DNA from: Alteromonas stellipolaris
GTDB taxonomy: Bacteria; Pseudomonadota; Gammaproteobacteria; Enterobacterales; Alteromonadaceae
DNA length: 64,000 bases
Assembly (NCBI RefSeq): GCF_001562115.1
Contig: NZ_CP013926.1
Coordinates: 2,480,001 to 2,544,000 of the forward strand
Reading direction: 5' to 3'
A program made the position numbers and the translations under genes. Of the stretch, positions 62,592-64,000 are shown one piece after another. The notes under the pieces are model-generated. The model was not told the DNA's origin. It ran no database searches and was given only the letters and a program-made list of their open reading frames with translations. The first letter of the stretch is position 1; the number at the start of each line of letters is the position of its first letter.

Positions 62592-64000
62592 TTAAAACGC
62601 GTATTGCATAGTGAATTGAACGTGACGCGGCGTGTTCGGCATCGCTAAGGTAGCGCCAAAGTAGCCCCCCTCAAACACAGGTTGCCAGTTCTCTTCATCG
62701 GTAATATTAATTACATCGACACGAAGGCGCATATCATCAGTAATTTGATAATCCGCGTTCACGTCAATATTGATTTGATCTCGTATAAATACGGTTTGTA
62801 GAAAGTCGAGTGGAAACGACTTTGTATACAATGCCGAGGCACCAACTTGTAAATCATCGGTAAGTTGCCAGCCCGCATTTAAAGAAACTATCTGTGACGG
62901 TATACCTTGCACTAATGAGTCAGATTGAGCAAAAGCCGCAAAAGAAGGCGAACCGACACCATTTCCGTCAATGATATCAGGTCGGCTATCGTCAAAAGCA
63001 TCGGCGACTTGCGCGGTATCTTGGAAAGATGCTGAATCATCGAAGCGTGCATCTAAGTAACTGTATGCCGCATTTACCCAAATATCTTGCCCTTGGTAGA
63101 ATACTTGTAGCTCTGCGCCTTTGGTTTTCACGCCACTGTTACTGCCATCACGGTTACGTAAGCTACGAGTCTGATCAAACACCGACACCTCACCATACCA
63201 ATGACTATCAGGAGAATACTTTAGCCCTACTTCATAAAGGGTATTTTCAGTGGCAAAGTTTAGCGGGTTGATTTCGTTGGCACTGGTAAGTGTGGTGCCA
63301 CCTGCCATGCTATTGGATGTGGCATCATTTTCTGACCACGCCACATAAGCATTGAGTGATTTCGTTAGCTTATACACCGCACTTAGTTGAACGCTTTCAA
63401 GTATATCGTTATAAGTGTCAGAAGCCGCAACGACACCTTCAGGAGCAAGGGGGTCTCGTGCTTCTACATCGTAATAGTCGAGCCTAACGCCGGCTATGGT
63501 TGAAAACGATTCTGTCCATTGAGAGCGCTGCTGAACCGCTAAGCCAGTTTGTAGAGTGGTTGAATCGGTGGTATCAGATAAATTGTAATCCCCTGCACCA
63601 TCGCCATCTACATCGTACTGTCCACCAGGTGAAACAAATACACCGGGCCGAAGCTCAACCAAGCGGGCTTTTTGTGTATCGGTTAACGGAATTACTCGAT
63701 TGCTTAATGGGCCAGTTAAATCTACTGGGCTGTCAGCTTCAGTGGTAAACTGGCTGTAACCTAAAACATCGTTGTAACGTACTGCTAAACCGAATGTGGT
63801 AGTTTGCTTATCGTTCCAAACCACATCTAATTCAGTGCGATTCTCGAATGCATCAGCACCATCAATAATCTCTACAAAACTATTTTGTGCAATTTCTTCA
63901 CGGGTAAGGTGCTGATAGTACGTCATGTTTCGTAGTACAAGACTGTCTGAAAACTGATGAGTTAAGTTGCTTCGTAGAACGGTAGACTCAGCGCCGTTAA
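62592..64000 (-). CDS. TonB-dependent receptor, C-terminal barrel part (runs off the window; 5' end missing)
   Basis: The reading frame stays open from its stop at 62592 to the window edge, and the residues before the ATG at 63926 (NLTHQFSDSLVLRN) already look like barrel strands. That ATG is therefore internal and the gene starts beyond 64000. What is visible is the C-terminal barrel of a TonB receptor ending HVQFTMQYAF, with many strand pairs typical of the siderophore-receptor class (YNDVLGYSQFT, LYEVGLKYSPDSHWYGEVSVF). It heads an operon with the TVP38 reductase, DUF547, YnjBCD, YnjF-like and hydroxylase genes. The ligand is unknown. Upstream regulation (Fur or other) lies outside the window. 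Confidence 0.9.
   Translation of the reverse strand, partial: NGAESTVLRSNLTHQFSDSLVLRNMTYYQHLTREEIAQNSFVEIIDGADAFENRTELDVVWNDKQTTTFGLAVRYNDVLGYSQFTTEADSPVDLTGPLSNRVIPLTDTQKARLVELRPGVFVSPGGQYDVDGDGAGDYNLSDTTDSTTLQTGLAVQQRSQWTESFSTIAGVRLDYYDVEARDPLAPEGVVAASDTYNDILESVQLSAVYKLTKSLNAYVAWSENDATSNSMAGGTTLTSANEINPLNFATENTLYEVGLKYSPDSHWYGEVSVFDQTRSLRNRDGSNSGVKTKGAELQVFYQGQDIWVNAAYSYLDARFDDSASFQDTAQVADAFDDSRPDIIDGNGVGSPSFAAFAQSDSLVQGIPSQIVSLNAGWQLTDDLQVGASALYTKSFPLDFLQTVFIRDQINIDVNADYQITDDMRLRVDVINITDEENWQPVFEGGYFGATLAMPNTPRHVQFTMQYAF

Noticed and set aside
63924..63926. ATG as the real start of the last TonB receptor
   Set aside because: The frame stays open upstream to the window edge with barrel-like residues, and signal peptide and plug are missing, so the gene is cut by the window.

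Overview
The window looks like a chromosomal segment of a marine gammaproteobacterium of the Alteromonas type. The reasons are the many TonB-dependent receptors, the DUF3649/PepSY/DUF3325 siderophore-operon layout, a GH16 agarase, the ratA-rnfH / smpB / ssrA order, and a tmRNA tag identical to that of enteric gammaproteobacteria. This is inference from gene content; no 16S or other marker is present. I see no prophage, transposase, CRISPR array or tRNA gene. The only structural RNA is tmRNA.

Layout. 1-2.0 kb: an ECF sigma factor with its membrane anti-sigma-like partner, and a TonB-type energy transducer. 2.4-4.9 kb: an Old Yellow Enzyme reductase and an MFS exporter, the latter preceded by a BetI-like palindrome. 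5.0-6.8 kb: small unknown genes, a YceK/YidQ-type lipoprotein and a DinB-family protein. 6.8-14.4 kb: a TPR-sulfotransferase and a TonB receptor, divergent from a BetT-type choline transporter and a MarR regulator. 14.5-17.9 kb: rnfH and ratA divergent from smpB, a second OYE-family enzyme, and ssrA. 18.1-18.7 kb: an orphan membrane protein beside ssrA. 19.3-25.4 kb: a TonB receptor, an MFS transporter and a secreted GH16 agarase with a ricin-type lectin domain. 25.4-34.8 kb: a choline/glycine-betaine block on the minus strand (betB, betA, a short divergent BCCT transporter, a TonB receptor, a periplasmic CehA/McbA-type PHP metallohydrolase). 35.6-39.1 kb: an unknown membrane protein convergent with a lipase-like hydrolase and a sigma factor carrying a membrane tail. 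39.2-43.9 kb: a Fur-box-preceded siderophore receptor operon. 44.0-46.1 kb: a LysR regulator divergent from a periplasmic DUF4437 cupin. 46.4-50.0 kb: outer-membrane barrel, YfiR-like protein and membrane GGDEF-EAL protein. 50.0-51.5 kb: DUF3307 and SatD. 51.9-54.1 kb: a GAF-GGDEF cyclase and ExoD. 54.1-64.0 kb: one tightly packed minus-strand operon: TonB receptor (cut by the window edge), TVP38/flavoprotein-reductase fusion, DUF547 protein, YnjBCD-type ABC importer, CDP-alcohol phosphatidyltransferase and a fatty-acid-hydroxylase-type enzyme.

How it works together. The clearest theme is nutrient import across the outer membrane: five TonB receptors lie in the window, each beside a different inner-membrane or enzymatic partner. 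The bet block suggests a complete route in which a receptor and a periplasmic hydrolase might free choline from a conjugate, a BCCT protein imports it, and BetA/BetB oxidise it to glycine betaine. A BetI-like operator sits upstream of betB, and a copy matching it at 13 of 14 bases lies in front of the MFS gene 31 kb away. The terminal operon couples a TonB receptor to a YnjBCD importer and two lipid-type membrane enzymes; its substrate is unknown. Two membrane-linked c-di-GMP genes and two sigma factors add local signalling.
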